DNA of 37,806 nt from Bifidobacterium italicum (GTDB lineage Bacteria > Actinomycetota > Actinomycetes > Actinomycetales > Bifidobacteriaceae), in the NCBI RefSeq assembly GCF_002286915.1, contig NZ_MVOG01000015.1, positions 1 through 37,806 on the forward strand. The letters are read 5' to 3'. Position numbers and translations under genes: made by a program. The notes beneath the pieces were generated by a model that saw nothing but the letters and a program-made list of their open reading frames with translations, was not told the origin of the DNA and made no database searches. How positions within the stretch are numbered: the stretch's first letter is position 1; each line of letters opens with the position of its first letter. Below are positions 25,214-33,923 of the stretch, in pieces.

Positions 25214-26731
25214 GTGTCGCTCATCGAGAATTTCACCAAGCCTTACGGATTGGTCGACAAGATCGACGCATTCGGCTATCTCGACTCCCTCAACAACAAC
25301 CCCGACGCGCCGCGCAAGCACGGTAAGGTCGTCCTCGTCACCGCGGACACGCCGCTCAAGGCGTCGCGCGGCGAAGGCAAGACGACGACGACGATCGCGC
25401 TCATCGACGCGCTCAACGCGCGTGGCATCGATGCGGCCGCGGTGCTGCGCCAGCCGAGCATGGGCATCACGGCGGCCGGCTCGAAGGGCGGCGCCTCCGG
25501 TGGCGGCAAGGCGTCGCTGACGCATCCCGAACTCATCGACTGGGGCCTGTGCGGTGAAATGGGTGCGATCGAGGCGGCGCAGAACCTGCTCGCGTCCTTC
25601 GCCGAGAAGGCCGTCGATGACGGTCTGCTCGACACGGTGCTCGTTCCGCGCGTCTCCGAAGTGCCGTCGCGTTCGCTGCGCAGCGTCGTCGTCGACGCCG
25701 GCAAGAACGACGTGCACGAGAAGACCGTGCTCACGCCGACCTGCGAGCTGATGCAGATCGTCGTGCTGTCGCGTTCGATGGACGAGATCGCCGACCGCGT
25801 CGCGAAGATGATCGCCGGCACGAAGGACGGCAAGGCCGTGACCTTCGGCGAGTTCATCGACCTGTGGCGCATCACGAACATCCTCGCCGACGCCGTCAAG
25901 CCGGCGAAGACCGAGACGAAGAACGGCTCGCCGGTGTACGTGCACGGCGGCCCCTTCGCAAACGTCTCGATCGGCATCCCGTCGCTCGTCTCCGTCGAGA
26001 TGGCGTGCGCGCAACATGACGTCGTCATCGTCGAAGCCGGCTACGGCGCCGACGCCGGCGCGCAGAAGTGGCTCGACATCGCCTGCCGCGAGTACGGCGC
26101 GCAGTGGCCGAGCGCCGCCGTCGTCGTGACGCGCGCCTCCACCTGGCGCGACGACCCGGCGCTGCAGTGGCGCTACCCCTTCCACGTCGAGCGTCTCGAA
26201 GGCCTCGGCATCCCGACCTTCCCGCTCATCAACCTGTGGGACGGCGAGGACGATCAGGTGCCGGCGCTGCGCGAGACAGCCGCCGAGCTCGGTTTCCGCG
26301 CGCCGATCATCGGCAACCTGTACCGCGACGGCGGCGATGCGCTCGCCCCGCAGCTCGACGACTTCGCCGAGGCCGTGAGCGCCGAGGATGCGCCGGAGAC
26401 GCCGGCGAGCCACAAGGGCATGCCGCTCGTCGAGAACGTCAAGTGGGTGTGCGAACACGCCTACGGCGTCCCAGCCGACCGCGTCGTCATGAAGCCCGGC
26501 TTCGAGGAGTCGCTCGAGACCGCGCGTGCGCTCGCCGAGGACGCCGGCGTCGCGTTCGACGACCTCGCGCTCGTCGCCGTGAAATCGCCTGCGACGATGA
26601 CCGATAACGACGCCGCCCCGGCCGACGAACGCACGGTGACGCTCAAGAAGGTCGACGTCCATTCCGGCGCCGGTCTCGTCCACGTCAACCTGACGACGTC
26701 GCTGACGACGCCGATGCCGAAGATCGTCTGA
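25214..26731 (+). CDS. fhs: Formate-tetrahydrofolate ligase
   Basis: Makes 10-formyltetrahydrofolate from formate, ATP and tetrahydrofolate, feeding one-carbon units to purine synthesis; fitting for an organism that produces formate. The 505-residue protein is shorter than the usual ~555. The nucleotide-binding loop reads TPLKASRGEGKTTTTIALID (about 46-65), then LRQPSMGITAAGSKGGASGG, and VHGGPFANVSIG, EAGYGADAGAQKW and the C-terminal MTDNDAAP segment are family hallmarks. The start is GTG 25214, supported by AAGGAAC; no ATG gives the family N-terminus. It is a single-gene unit with its own promoter and terminator. Confidence 0.95.
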   Translation: MSLIENFTKPYGLVDKIDAFGYLDSLNNNPDAPRKHGKVVLVTADTPLKASRGEGKTTTTIALIDALNARGIDAAAVLRQPSMGITAAGSKGGASGGGKASLTHPELIDWGLCGEMGAIEAAQNLLASFAEKAVDDGLLDTVLVPRVSEVPSRSLRSVVVDAGKNDVHEKTVLTPTCELMQIVVLSRSMDEIADRVAKMIAGTKDGKAVTFGEFIDLWRITNILADAVKPAKTETKNGSPVYVHGGPFANVSIGIPSLVSVEMACAQHDVVIVEAGYGADAGAQKWLDIACREYGAQWPSAAVVVTRASTWRDDPALQWRYPFHVERLEGLGIPTFPLINLWDGEDDQVPALRETAAELGFRAPIIGNLYRDGGDALAPQLDDFAEAVSAEDAPETPASHKGMPLVENVKWVCEHAYGVPADRVVMKPGFEESLETARALAEDAGVAFDDLALVAVKSPATMTDNDAAPADERTVTLKKVDVHSGAGLVHVNLTTSLTTPMPKIV

Positions 26732-26756
26732 GATCCACACGTCTGTCCGTTTCCGG

Positions 26757-26786
26757 GCCGCCATGCGCCTGATCGCGCGTGGCGGC
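26757..26786 (+). terminator. Terminator after fhs
   Basis: GCCGCCATGCGC (26757-26768) pairs with GCGCGTGGCGGC (26775-26786), 12 bp with one G-T wobble and a 6-nt loop. No T run. Confidence 0.75.
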
Positions 26787-26804
26787 TCATATGTTATGAG
26801 CCGC
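26782..26804. promoter_or_regulatory. 23-bp palindrome overlapping the fhs terminator
   Basis: GCGGCTCATA (26782-26791), TGT, TATGAGCCGC (26795-26804): perfect 10-bp arms with a 3-nt spacer. Its left arm shares GCGGC with the right arm of the terminator hairpin, so in RNA the two structures exclude one another; in DNA it looks like an operator. Confidence 0.5.
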
Positions 26805-27050
26805 GGGTCGTCGCAGGCTGCGGAGGCGGACGTGCCGCGGATGGTGCGCCGGGAGGGGCTGGCGCCTCAAACCGGATGGCGGCACCGGTGGATGTCTGGA
26901 CTGCGCCGAGAGCGATGGTGCTGTGCGCATGCGGATATGTGGGCGCTGCTTCGGGGGTTGCGTGAATGCGAACGTTGCTCATTCGCTGAATATGGACGGC
27001 GTGTTGCCCGAAGGGGAAACGTTGATGGCCATGGGCTTGCCGATCTAGGG
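26805..27050. other. Non-coding stretch before the surface-protein promoter region
   Basis: No gene is supported here. A plus-strand frame from 26763 to 27065 and a minus-strand frame from 27366 to 26794 are open but lack ribosome sites, and their products are Arg/Cys/His-rich with no resemblance to known proteins. Base composition falls towards the right end. Confidence 0.6.
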
Positions 27051-27068
27051 AACTTAAGCGATTAAGTT
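27051..27068. promoter_or_regulatory. Distal operator-like palindrome (surface-protein gene)
   Basis: AACTTAA-GCGA-TTAAGTT: perfect 7-bp arms. It contains TTAAGCGNTTAA, the same 12-bp core as the palindrome at 27221-27234. The centres are 168 bp apart. Confidence 0.6.
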
Positions 27069-27210
27069 TAGTAATACTGCAAATGCATGGTGTCGGCGTT
27101 GAGAGCATGTGCCGGCATGGGTGCTGTTTCGTGCTGATTGCTTGACTCTGAGAACGTATGCAGCAAGGGATTGCCCATAATGCCAAAGTACGAAAGTTGG
27201 GCAAAACCCC

Positions 27211-27234
27211 TATAATATTCATTAAGCGCTTAAT
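27211..27234 (+). promoter_or_regulatory. Promoter -10 and proximal operator of the surface-protein gene
   Basis: A consensus -10 TATAAT (27211-27216) is followed by a perfect 14-bp palindrome ATTAAGCGCTTAAT (27221-27234), which would cover the transcription start. No good -35 is visible, suggesting dependence on an activator or tight repression. The leader to ATG 27328 is about 105 nt. Confidence 0.65.
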
Positions 27235-27327
27235 CGGCTGTGGGCGTAGGGATGACGAAGTTCCGTGCAGGCCGGGGCGGCGAAGTCGGAGAGTCGAGTA
27301 TCGGCAGCAGCCGAAGGAGCAGGGACG

Positions 27328-30300
27328 ATGAAGTACGGAAGACACGTGTACGCGCGCCGGCGGCACACAGGCGCGCTGATGCGCCTGCAGGCGTGCGGTG
27401 CTGCCATTGTGGCATTGACATTGGTGTGCATCATGTCTGTGCTGCCACGTGCGGCGTTTGCGGATGGGTATGAGCAGGCGGATGCGGACACGATTCGGGC
27501 GGCCACGGTGGAATTGACGGCCACGGTGCTTGAACCCAATGGATCACAGACGAAGAAGACATTCAAGAACGATGAACTCAAGAACACCGTGCCGAATGTG
27601 GTGCCGAACACCGATCTCGAATTCTTCCTGGATGTGCATCTCAAGGACAATGCGGTGGTCGCCTCCGACGGCAAGCATCTGAGTTGGGAATATGCTGTGC
27701 CGGTGCCGCCGTCGGTGGTGGCGAATCAATTCGACGAGCCGCAGATCGTGACCGAAGGCGACCAGGAAGTCGCGACGATCACATTGGTGAAGAAGGACGA
27801 CGGTACCTGTGCGTTGCGGGTGAAGTACAACGAGGAGTATGCGCAGGACAAGGATCACGATTACTTCTTCAGCTACAACCTGCGTGTGAACTATCGCGAC
27901 GAGGCGCTCGAAGAGGGCAACGATCGGGGATGGGAGTTCCCCGGTACCGGCGTGACAATCAAGGTCGACCATACGCCATGGAAGGTGACCGGTGATAAGA
28001 ACTGTGCATGGGTCGGTCGTTCGGAGACCGACCTCACCTGCACCGTCAAGCTTGAGACGGAAGGTGATGTCGACAACTTCCGTTTCTGGGATGTGGCGGG
28101 TTCGGATCTGAACATGGATCGCGACTCCGTGCAGGTGAAATATCTGTACAACGCGAAGAATGAAGATGCGGCCAAGGAAGCCGCTTCGCAGCTGCAGAGC
28201 AAGATCAATCCGATCCCAGATTCGGATACGGGCGAATCCGCAGGCATGACGCTGCCGAAGGGCGCCTATGAAATTACCTACAAGGCATCTATCACGAATG
28301 GCGCGCAGGCTGATGCCAATGATGGCGACAAGTACCAGAGCGCGAAGAACACCGCCCATTGGAAGTGGCAGGACGGTGAAGGCGAGAGCAGCTATGTGCC
28401 GTCCAAGCGCAACTGGAACTACAACTGGGTGTCCAAGAACGGCTGGGTGGAAGACTCGTCGAAATGGTATGCCGAAGGCAGTGAGCAGAAGCGTGAGATC
28501 AAATGGACCGTCGATGTCAACAACGGCGGTGATCGTGCTGATATCAACGGGCGTCAGCTGACTGATACCGTGCAAGACGGTCATGAAATCGATCCTGATA
28601 CCGTGACGATCCGTGCGTGGGATGAGAACAACCAGGAGATCGATCCGGCAGGTGTGCAGATCGTCGTCAATGACGATCGCAAGGGCTTCTCGATTGATTT
28701 CTCCTCGGGAGATCCAAATTACAACAAATATCAGATCGAATACAAGACGGTGCCCACCGACTCTGATGAGCATCCAGTCTCCAAGTATTCGAATAAGGCG
28801 GAGGTCTGTGGGCTGACTGAATGCAAGACCGCGACGAAGGATGTGGATCGCCCGAGCAAACCGAATCCCGATCCGGGCTCTGATCCCGGTCCGGAACCGG
28901 ATCCGGAACCGCCGCTCAATCTCGATCTGATCGAGAAGAGCGTGGGGTCCGCCACGAAGATCCGCAACACGAACGTCTATAGCGTGCCGTGGACCATCGA
29001 GTACACGCCGCCGGCCGAAGGCAACGTGACCGAGCTGCATCTCTACGAGGACTGGGTCAACGGCGTCTCCGACGGCAACACGCAGCATATGTGGTACTCG
29101 AAGGACTATCTGGACCTCAAAGTCAGTGTGTACAACATCAAAAACGATGCGAACTGCTCGGAAGGCAATCCGAATTGCTGGACGGAGATTCCGTCGGATG
29201 AGTTGTTCGTATCGGCCGCCGATAAGAAGAAGGGCCAGTCGGGCAAGGGGTATCCTAACGAGTATTACGACGTTCGCGAATCGTATTACGACGATGAATA
29301 TCATCGTGGACAGGGGCGTGAACTGCCTGGTGGCACTGACTTCCCGGAAGGCTATTTCCGTGGCGAGGCGGACCGCAACGCCGATGACACCTATGCCCTT
29401 CATGATGGTGCGCCGGCGTTCACGTTCTCGTATCTGCATAAGCAGATCAAGGACGCCGAGGGCAACGAAATCCTGAATCTGGACTCGCCAAACCCGTTCT
29501 CGCACAAGATGCGCATCACCTACAACACGTTATGCGACGGTACTCCGGATGTGTACATCAACTATGCCAAGTTCCATTACAGGGTAAACGACAAGATCGC
29601 CGATGAAGTGGAATCGGCGACGATCCCGTTCGTCGGTGACGTCATCGGTGGCAAGACCGTCGACGCCGAGAACGACGGCGAAACCTGGTGGAACAATCAG
29701 GCGAACTGCGACGAAGGCGATGATGGGTACTGCCATGTGCACTGGCGTGTTTGGGGCAACGGCAAGAAGTCGTGGTGGTCGGTGCGCTATCTCTATGATG
29801 ACGACGGCAACGTCAAGTTCTATGAGGAGTTGCCGGGCATCAGCGGCGTCTATGAGCTGCCGGAATCGATCACGATGACGGATACGCTGCCGGAAGGCTG
29901 GGAGCTCGATACGGATAAGCCGATCTTCGGACGTTTCGTGTCGATGGGCGACTACGCGACCGAGGATGAGCTGGAAGCTGCAGGACTGGATTTGGACCTC
30001 AAGGGCTGGCTGCCGATCGCCGAAGGCGACAAGCGGGGAGCGCTGCCACAGCAGACGGCGACCTTTGACTTCAGCGGCGATGGCAAGAGCTGCGATTCGG
30101 ATGTTGCGTGCGCAACCTACACGGTGCAGGCCGGCAAGGTCGTGTTCACGGTGCCGAACGATGGCTCGTTGACGGCGTGGAAGACCGAGCGTGTGGGAGA
30201 TGCATCACCTGACTCCACGACCGATGGCGGTCCCAACCGATATGACAGGCCTTCCACCCCGCTGGGCCCACCAATCGCCAAGCAGGGCCATTCGATTATC

Positions 30301-31992
30301 GTCTATGAGTTCGATACGAAAATCAGCAAGGTGGAACTGCGCAAGCAGGGCATGATCGACGGCTCGCGCTTCACTTACACCAACAACGCGAACGTGCAGA
30401 TTGGCGAACACAGCTCCGACGTCACCGGTGATGTGTTCGTGCAGCAGGGTGAGGCGCCGAATCTGAACAAGTGGGTTGACGGCACTGGCAACAATCAGGT
30501 CAAATACGTCGTCGAAATCAATCTCACCCAGCAGAGTCAGCTGCCGGAGGGGACCGTGCTTACGCTCACTGACACGTTGCACTCGTCGAACGCGGCATAT
30601 GTGCAGTCGTCGTTCAGGCTTTCGACGAATTCCGGTTCATGGGATGAGGTCACCTATCCGGAAGGCAAGGATCATTTTGAAGTGTCCTTCGGACATGCGG
30701 CGGGGAGCAATTTGCCGACGGCGACGATCAAGCTGCCGATCGATGGCATGCGGTCGAACAGCATGGACCAGAATTCCGGGCAGCCGTTGTATAAGCAGAA
30801 GCCGCTGCGCCTGAACTACACGGTGCAGCTGCGCGGCATTCCCGGACAAGACATCGATCTGCGTAACACGGTTTCGTTCAGGGGACAACTGGACGGTTCG
30901 GCGTCGACGAACCGTACGGTCCAGATCACGAAGACGGATGCCGACGCCGGTGCATCCGGCTCGGTCACGTTGAAAAAGGTGGTCGACGGCGATAGCAGCC
31001 AGAAGTTGTCAGGCGCCACATTCAAGGTCTGCCCGGTCAATCTGAACGCGGCGCCCTCCAAGGAATGGACTGCGGATCGTCGGACCGAATGCAGTGAAGA
31101 TCCTCGTACTGGCGTCACCGACAGTCTCGGTCGCCTTGTGTTCCATCACGGCGACGGCACTGACGTGGAATCGGAGCTCTATCAGTTCAACGAAAACCAG
31201 CTATATGTGGCTTGGGAGACGCAGGCGCCGTCGGGATATGCGGTGAACACGACGCCGCAGTTCTTCTACGTGAAGAACGGGCGCGCCTCCGACTTCGACA
31301 CAAAGACGCGTGCGATGGCCGCCTACGCGGACCAGCATAATCTGTATGTGTGGGATTCGGGATTCCAGGTCGCCGACGGGCTGACGAGCTTCATGTTCGG
31401 CAAGGTGGGTGCTGATAAAGTGACGCAAGGCACCTATAAGGACCCTAATGACCCCACCGCGGAAGAACTGCCGACCTATGTCACGACGGATGAATCGTAT
31501 CTGGCGGCCTCGGAATGGACGCTTGCGAAGAAGGACGGCTCTGCCGAGATGGCCATCGTCGACGGCGGCGATGAACGTTCCGAGAACGGCGTCATCAAGC
31601 AGCTGAAGGATCACGATACGCGCGATGGTCGCATCGAGGTGCATGGCGTCCCGACGGATGAGTATGCGCTCGTCGAGACGAAGGCGCCGACGGGATATGT
31701 TGCCGAAGCGCAGAAGCGGTACGCGCTCACCATCGGCGCGGATGGCAAGGTCACATGGTCCGGCGACGCTACGCCGCATGCCGTCACCGACGGGAAAGGC
31801 ATGCCGACCGGTGAATGGGTCATCGGCAACGCAAAGGAGGAGGAGACCGGCGTCGAGCTGCCTTCGGCGGGCGGCTTCGGGACGCATTTCGCGGCCTTCG
31901 GATTCGCGTTAATCGCGGCGGCCATGTGTCTGGCGGTGGTCGCGCAGAAGAACCGCAAACCCGGCGCGCATGCTGCGACGCGCAGCCGCTGA
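27328..31992 (+). CDS. Cell-wall-anchored surface protein with SpaA/Cna-B-like domains
   Basis: A 1554-residue secreted, wall-anchored protein. The N-terminus has basic residues, a hydrophobic core (CGAAIVALTLVCIMSVL) and a cleavage site after AFA. Several all-beta repeats follow, split by a Pro/Asp-rich hinge at about 508-531. Near residue 1213 a prealbumin-like domain begins (SVTLKKVVDGD...LSGATFKVC), and another covers about 1390-1500 with GVPTDEYALVETKAPTGYVA. The C-terminus is a sorting signal: LPSAG at 1511-1515, a hydrophobic stretch and a basic tail. ATG 27328 has AGGAG upstream. No sortase or second pilin gene is adjacent, so the housekeeping sortase is the likely anchor. Codon use is visibly less GC-rich than its neighbours. 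Probably an adhesin; ligand unknown. Confidence 0.88.
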   Translation: MKYGRHVYARRRHTGALMRLQACGAAIVALTLVCIMSVLPRAAFADGYEQADADTIRAATVELTATVLEPNGSQTKKTFKNDELKNTVPNVVPNTDLEFFLDVHLKDNAVVASDGKHLSWEYAVPVPPSVVANQFDEPQIVTEGDQEVATITLVKKDDGTCALRVKYNEEYAQDKDHDYFFSYNLRVNYRDEALEEGNDRGWEFPGTGVTIKVDHTPWKVTGDKNCAWVGRSETDLTCTVKLETEGDVDNFRFWDVAGSDLNMDRDSVQVKYLYNAKNEDAAKEAASQLQSKINPIPDSDTGESAGMTLPKGAYEITYKASITNGAQADANDGDKYQSAKNTAHWKWQDGEGESSYVPSKRNWNYNWVSKNGWVEDSSKWYAEGSEQKREIKWTVDVNNGGDRADINGRQLTDTVQDGHEIDPDTVTIRAWDENNQEIDPAGVQIVVNDDRKGFSIDFSSGDPNYNKYQIEYKTVPTDSDEHPVSKYSNKAEVCGLTECKTATKDVDRPSKPNPDPGSDPGPEPDPEPPLNLDLIEKSVGSATKIRNTNVYSVPWTIEYTPPAEGNVTELHLYEDWVNGVSDGNTQHMWYSKDYLDLKVSVYNIKNDANCSEGNPNCWTEIPSDELFVSAADKKKGQSGKGYPNEYYDVRESYYDDEYHRGQGRELPGGTDFPEGYFRGEADRNADDTYALHDGAPAFTFSYLHKQIKDAEGNEILNLDSPNPFSHKMRITYNTLCDGTPDVYINYAKFHYRVNDKIADEVESATIPFVGDVIGGKTVDAENDGETWWNNQANCDEGDDGYCHVHWRVWGNGKKSWWSVRYLYDDDGNVKFYEELPGISGVYELPESITMTDTLPEGWELDTDKPIFGRFVSMGDYATEDELEAAGLDLDLKGWLPIAEGDKRGALPQQTATFDFSGDGKSCDSDVACATYTVQAGKVVFTVPNDGSLTAWKTERVGDASPDSTTDGGPNRYDRPSTPLGPPIAKQGHSIIVYEFDTKISKVELRKQGMIDGSRFTYTNNANVQIGEHSSDVTGDVFVQQGEAPNLNKWVDGTGNNQVKYVVEINLTQQSQLPEGTVLTLTDTLHSSNAAYVQSSFRLSTNSGSWDEVTYPEGKDHFEVSFGHAAGSNLPTATIKLPIDGMRSNSMDQNSGQPLYKQKPLRLNYTVQLRGIPGQDIDLRNTVSFRGQLDGSASTNRTVQITKTDADAGASGSVTLKKVVDGDSSQKLSGATFKVCPVNLNAAPSKEWTADRRTECSEDPRTGVTDSLGRLVFHHGDGTDVESELYQFNENQLYVAWETQAPSGYAVNTTPQFFYVKNGRASDFDTKTRAMAAYADQHNLYVWDSGFQVADGLTSFMFGKVGADKVTQGTYKDPNDPTAEELPTYVTTDESYLAASEWTLAKKDGSAEMAIVDGGDERSENGVIKQLKDHDTRDGRIEVHGVPTDEYALVETKAPTGYVAEAQKRYALTIGADGKVTWSGDATPHAVTDGKGMPTGEWVIGNAKEEETGVELPSAGGFGTHFAAFGFALIAAAMCLAVVAQKNRKPGAHAATRSR

Positions 31993-32006
31993 GCCGGATG
32001 AATGAA

Positions 32007-32048
32007 GAGAGCCGCCGCCGAATCGGATGGGATTCGGCGGCGGCTCTC
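32007..32048. terminator. Terminator after the surface-protein gene
   Basis: A perfect 18-bp stem (GAGAGCCGCCGCCGAATC at 32007-32024 with 32031-32048), 6-nt loop. It lies between convergent genes and can serve both strands; no T run. Confidence 0.85.
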
Positions 32049-32095
32049 GTATGCGCTGAGCGTTCGTCGCACGGTGGTCGACGGCGAAGTTCAGG

Positions 32096-32443
32096 TCAGA
32101 AGTTGGAGCCGTTCCAGCCCCAGTCGGGCGTCGCGGTGTAGCGGATGTAGGTGCGGTCGGCCGGGATCTCAAGCGTGTCCTGCAGCGCGTCCATGATCTG
32201 CGGCGTGAGCTTCTTCCATGCGCTCGTCGGCACGTTCGAGCCGAAGACGTTCACCTCGACGTAGGCGACCGGCGTGGAATCGTCGCCGCCGAAGTACATC
32301 GGCACATTGTCCTCGAACATGCACATGAGCCAGCCCTCGGACTTGCCGGGGACGGCCGGGATCGCCTGGCCGAACAGGTTCTTGAGCGTATCGCGCTGCT
32401 CCTTCGTCGTCGGGACGGAGACATGGGTGTGAATGACTGGCAT
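32096..32443 (-). CDS. MIF-like tautomerase-family protein
   Basis: A 115-residue protein similar to macrophage migration inhibitory factor and D-dopachrome tautomerase. The start MPVIHTHVSV gives the N-terminal proline that acts as catalytic base after Met removal. PGKSEGWLM places a Lys at the position of the MIF active-site Lys, PMYFGGDDSTP matches the MIF loop, and the end DRTYIRYTATPDWGWNGSNF parallels the MIF C-terminus. The MIF Cys-x-x-Cys motif is absent. No signal peptide. Start 32443 is chosen over 32488 because AAGGAGGA sits just upstream and the proline is then at position 2. A role in the cytoplasm as a keto-enol tautomerase is likely; secretion or host effects cannot be judged. 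Confidence 0.85.
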   Translation of the reverse strand: MPVIHTHVSVPTTKEQRDTLKNLFGQAIPAVPGKSEGWLMCMFEDNVPMYFGGDDSTPVAYVEVNVFGSNVPTSAWKKLTPQIMDALQDTLEIPADRTYIRYTATPDWGWNGSNF

Positions 32444-32567
32444 CGGTCCTCCTTGATGGAACGGATGATGGAACGGCGGCGGCCGCATCGGCGGTCACCG
32501 GCCAACAGCATCCAGTCTAGGGCAGCCGTTCCGCGCCGCATTCGGGTTACGCCCGACGGCTGAGCGG

Positions 32568-33125
32568 TCACTTCCAGCCTTTGGGCGTGTGCTCGATCGA
32601 CCACATGCCCAGACGGTGCGAGAAGCTCCGCTCCCACTTCGCCTCGAGCTCCTCCTCGGACAGGATGTGGTCGCCGCGGCGCAGACGGTTCATCGCGTTC
32701 GTGTGCGTGTCGTCGAGCAGCCATTTGCGGATGATGAAGTTCCAGATCGCGACGACGACCGTCGAGATGAGTTTGCCGATGTTCGTGCGCAGCAGATACA
32801 TCGCATGCTGGCTGATGTAGGCGTCCTTGTTCATGCCGTAGGTGGACAGCCAGATGATGACCATGTTGATGAACAGGCCTACGACGGCCGAGAACAGGAA
32901 GATCGCCATCTCCATCCACCGCGCCATATCCGGACGGTGCCTGAAGACGTATTTCATGCTCGCGAAGTAGTTGAAGACGAGCGAGATGAGGAACGAGATC
33001 GTCGCCGCGATGACGTTATGCATATGGAACACGCCGACGAGGAGGTTGAGGATGCCCCAGTCGATCAGGAACGCGATGATGCCGACGACGCCGAATTTCA
33101 GGATCTGCTCGATGAGTTTGCGCAC
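32568..33125 (-). CDS. GtrA-family membrane protein
   Basis: A 185-residue protein with four membrane segments of the GtrA type, linked to polysaccharide or teichoic-acid glycosylation in other bacteria. The opening IEQILKFGVVGIIAFLIDWGI is the family signature; then come NVIAATISFLISLVFNYFAS with the conserved FNY-S-K-VF pattern, MAIFLFSAVVGLFINMVIIW, and NIGKLISTVVVAIWNFIIRKW. The last ~40 residues are a charged cytoplasmic tail. The frame is open far upstream (33545), but GTG 33125 is chosen: it yields the family N-terminus and a TACACT -10 box lies 6 nt before it (leaderless). Confidence 0.88.
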   Translation of the reverse strand: MRKLIEQILKFGVVGIIAFLIDWGILNLLVGVFHMHNVIAATISFLISLVFNYFASMKYVFRHRPDMARWMEMAIFLFSAVVGLFINMVIIWLSTYGMNKDAYISQHAMYLLRTNIGKLISTVVVAIWNFIIRKWLLDDTHTNAMNRLRRGDHILSEEELEAKWERSFSHRLGMWSIEHTPKGWK

Positions 33126-33131
33126 ACGAAC

Positions 33132-33137
33132 AGTGTA
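33132..33137 (-). promoter_or_regulatory. -10 box of a leaderless promoter (GtrA gene)
   Basis: On the minus strand TACACT ends 6 nt before the GTG at 33125, with no ribosome site. Confidence 0.55.
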
Positions 33138-33284
33138 CAAGGGGTCCGTCCGAAGCCGCTCGCAGCGTAGAGCGTCGCGGCGAGGCATGCGTGTGTGACG
33201 GAGGCATCGTCTGACTCGATGGGTATTCGCCCATGATGCGAACGGCGGCTGCGCCAAGCCACGTATATCCAGGTTGCCGCCCGC

Positions 33285-33513
33285 GCACAGCTCGATAGTT
33301 CGGGGGGAGATCTGGGGATATGCGTCGCGTGCCGCCCGGGTGGGTGGCACGGGTGTGTGATTGTGTGCGCTGGGGTTGGCGGATGTGTGGTTGAGGGATC
33401 GGCATGGTTGGTATTGTGCGCCTTTGACGGCCTGGGTCACCGGAGCGTCTGCGCTCGCCGGCGGTGTGTGCGCATAACTCGATGGTTTGCGCGAGGTATC
33501 GAGCTGTGCGCAC
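33285..33513. repeat. Left copy of a ~228-bp repeat with terminal inverted repeats
   Basis: This 229-bp stretch recurs at 34246-34472 in the same orientation with 12 substitutions and one 2-nt gap by my alignment (about 94% identity). Its ends are inverted: GCGCACAGCTCGATA (33283-33297) is the exact reverse complement of TATCGAGCTGTGCGC (33497-33511). A further copy of the end motif lies inside at 33468-33483 (GTGCGCATAACTCGAT). The body is G/T-rich on this strand with a hairpin around CGTGCC...GGCACG. No protein with a ribosome site is encoded. The sequence from 33138 to 33284 and from 33514 to 33656 holds no gene I can support. Confidence 0.85.
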
Positions 33514-33656
33514 GCATGATCTGATGTACGGCGCGAGAGCGTCACATGTGTGCGTCAGCCTTGGGCGCGTTACTGTGCAATCGCACCGAGCGTCCTAAAC
33601 CCGCTCCTTGCGACCGGCGCGCATACGTGTGCCCTATGCGCCGACACCGTTTGTTC

Positions 33657-33923
33657 TTATTGGTTGACGAGCGCGTCATTCATCGCTCGCCTGGTCCATT
33701 CGCTCACGCTGATATGTTCGCGCTTGGCGGCTTCCTCGACCAGCCGCCATGTGGTGTCGCTGATTCGTATCGTGCGGGGTTTGAGCGGTTGCGTGCTCTG
33801 TTCCCATGCGCGTCCGTGGATTGGTTCCACGATGTCGTCGGGGAATCCGTCTTCGGCCTCCTGCGCCCAGCGATCCACCATCTCGTCGGTGATGGGCGTG
33901 CCGTTTGAGGCGATGTACGTCAT
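33657..33923 (-). CDS. Candidate antitoxin with ribbon-helix-helix C-terminus
   Basis: An 88-residue acidic protein. The first half (about 1-45) is rich in Asp/Glu/Trp and may be the toxin-binding part; the second half, RTIRISDTTWRLVEEAAKRE followed by ISVSEWTRRAMNDAL, reads as a ribbon-helix-helix DNA-binding domain. Its ATG overlaps the stop of the upstream gene (ATGA), and its ribosome site AGGAGGG lies within that gene, so the pair is translationally coupled. Such toxin-first, antitoxin-second order with an RHH protein is typical of BrnT/BrnA-like modules. The exact family is not certain. Confidence 0.75.
   Translation of the reverse strand: MTYIASNGTPITDEMVDRWAQEAEDGFPDDIVEPIHGRAWEQSTQPLKPRTIRISDTTWRLVEEAAKREHISVSEWTRRAMNDALVNQ

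Noticed and set aside
26763..27366. Open frames on both strands in the region before the surface-protein gene.
   Set aside because: No ribosome sites, odd composition (Cys/His/Arg-rich), and they overlap palindromes and promoter elements.
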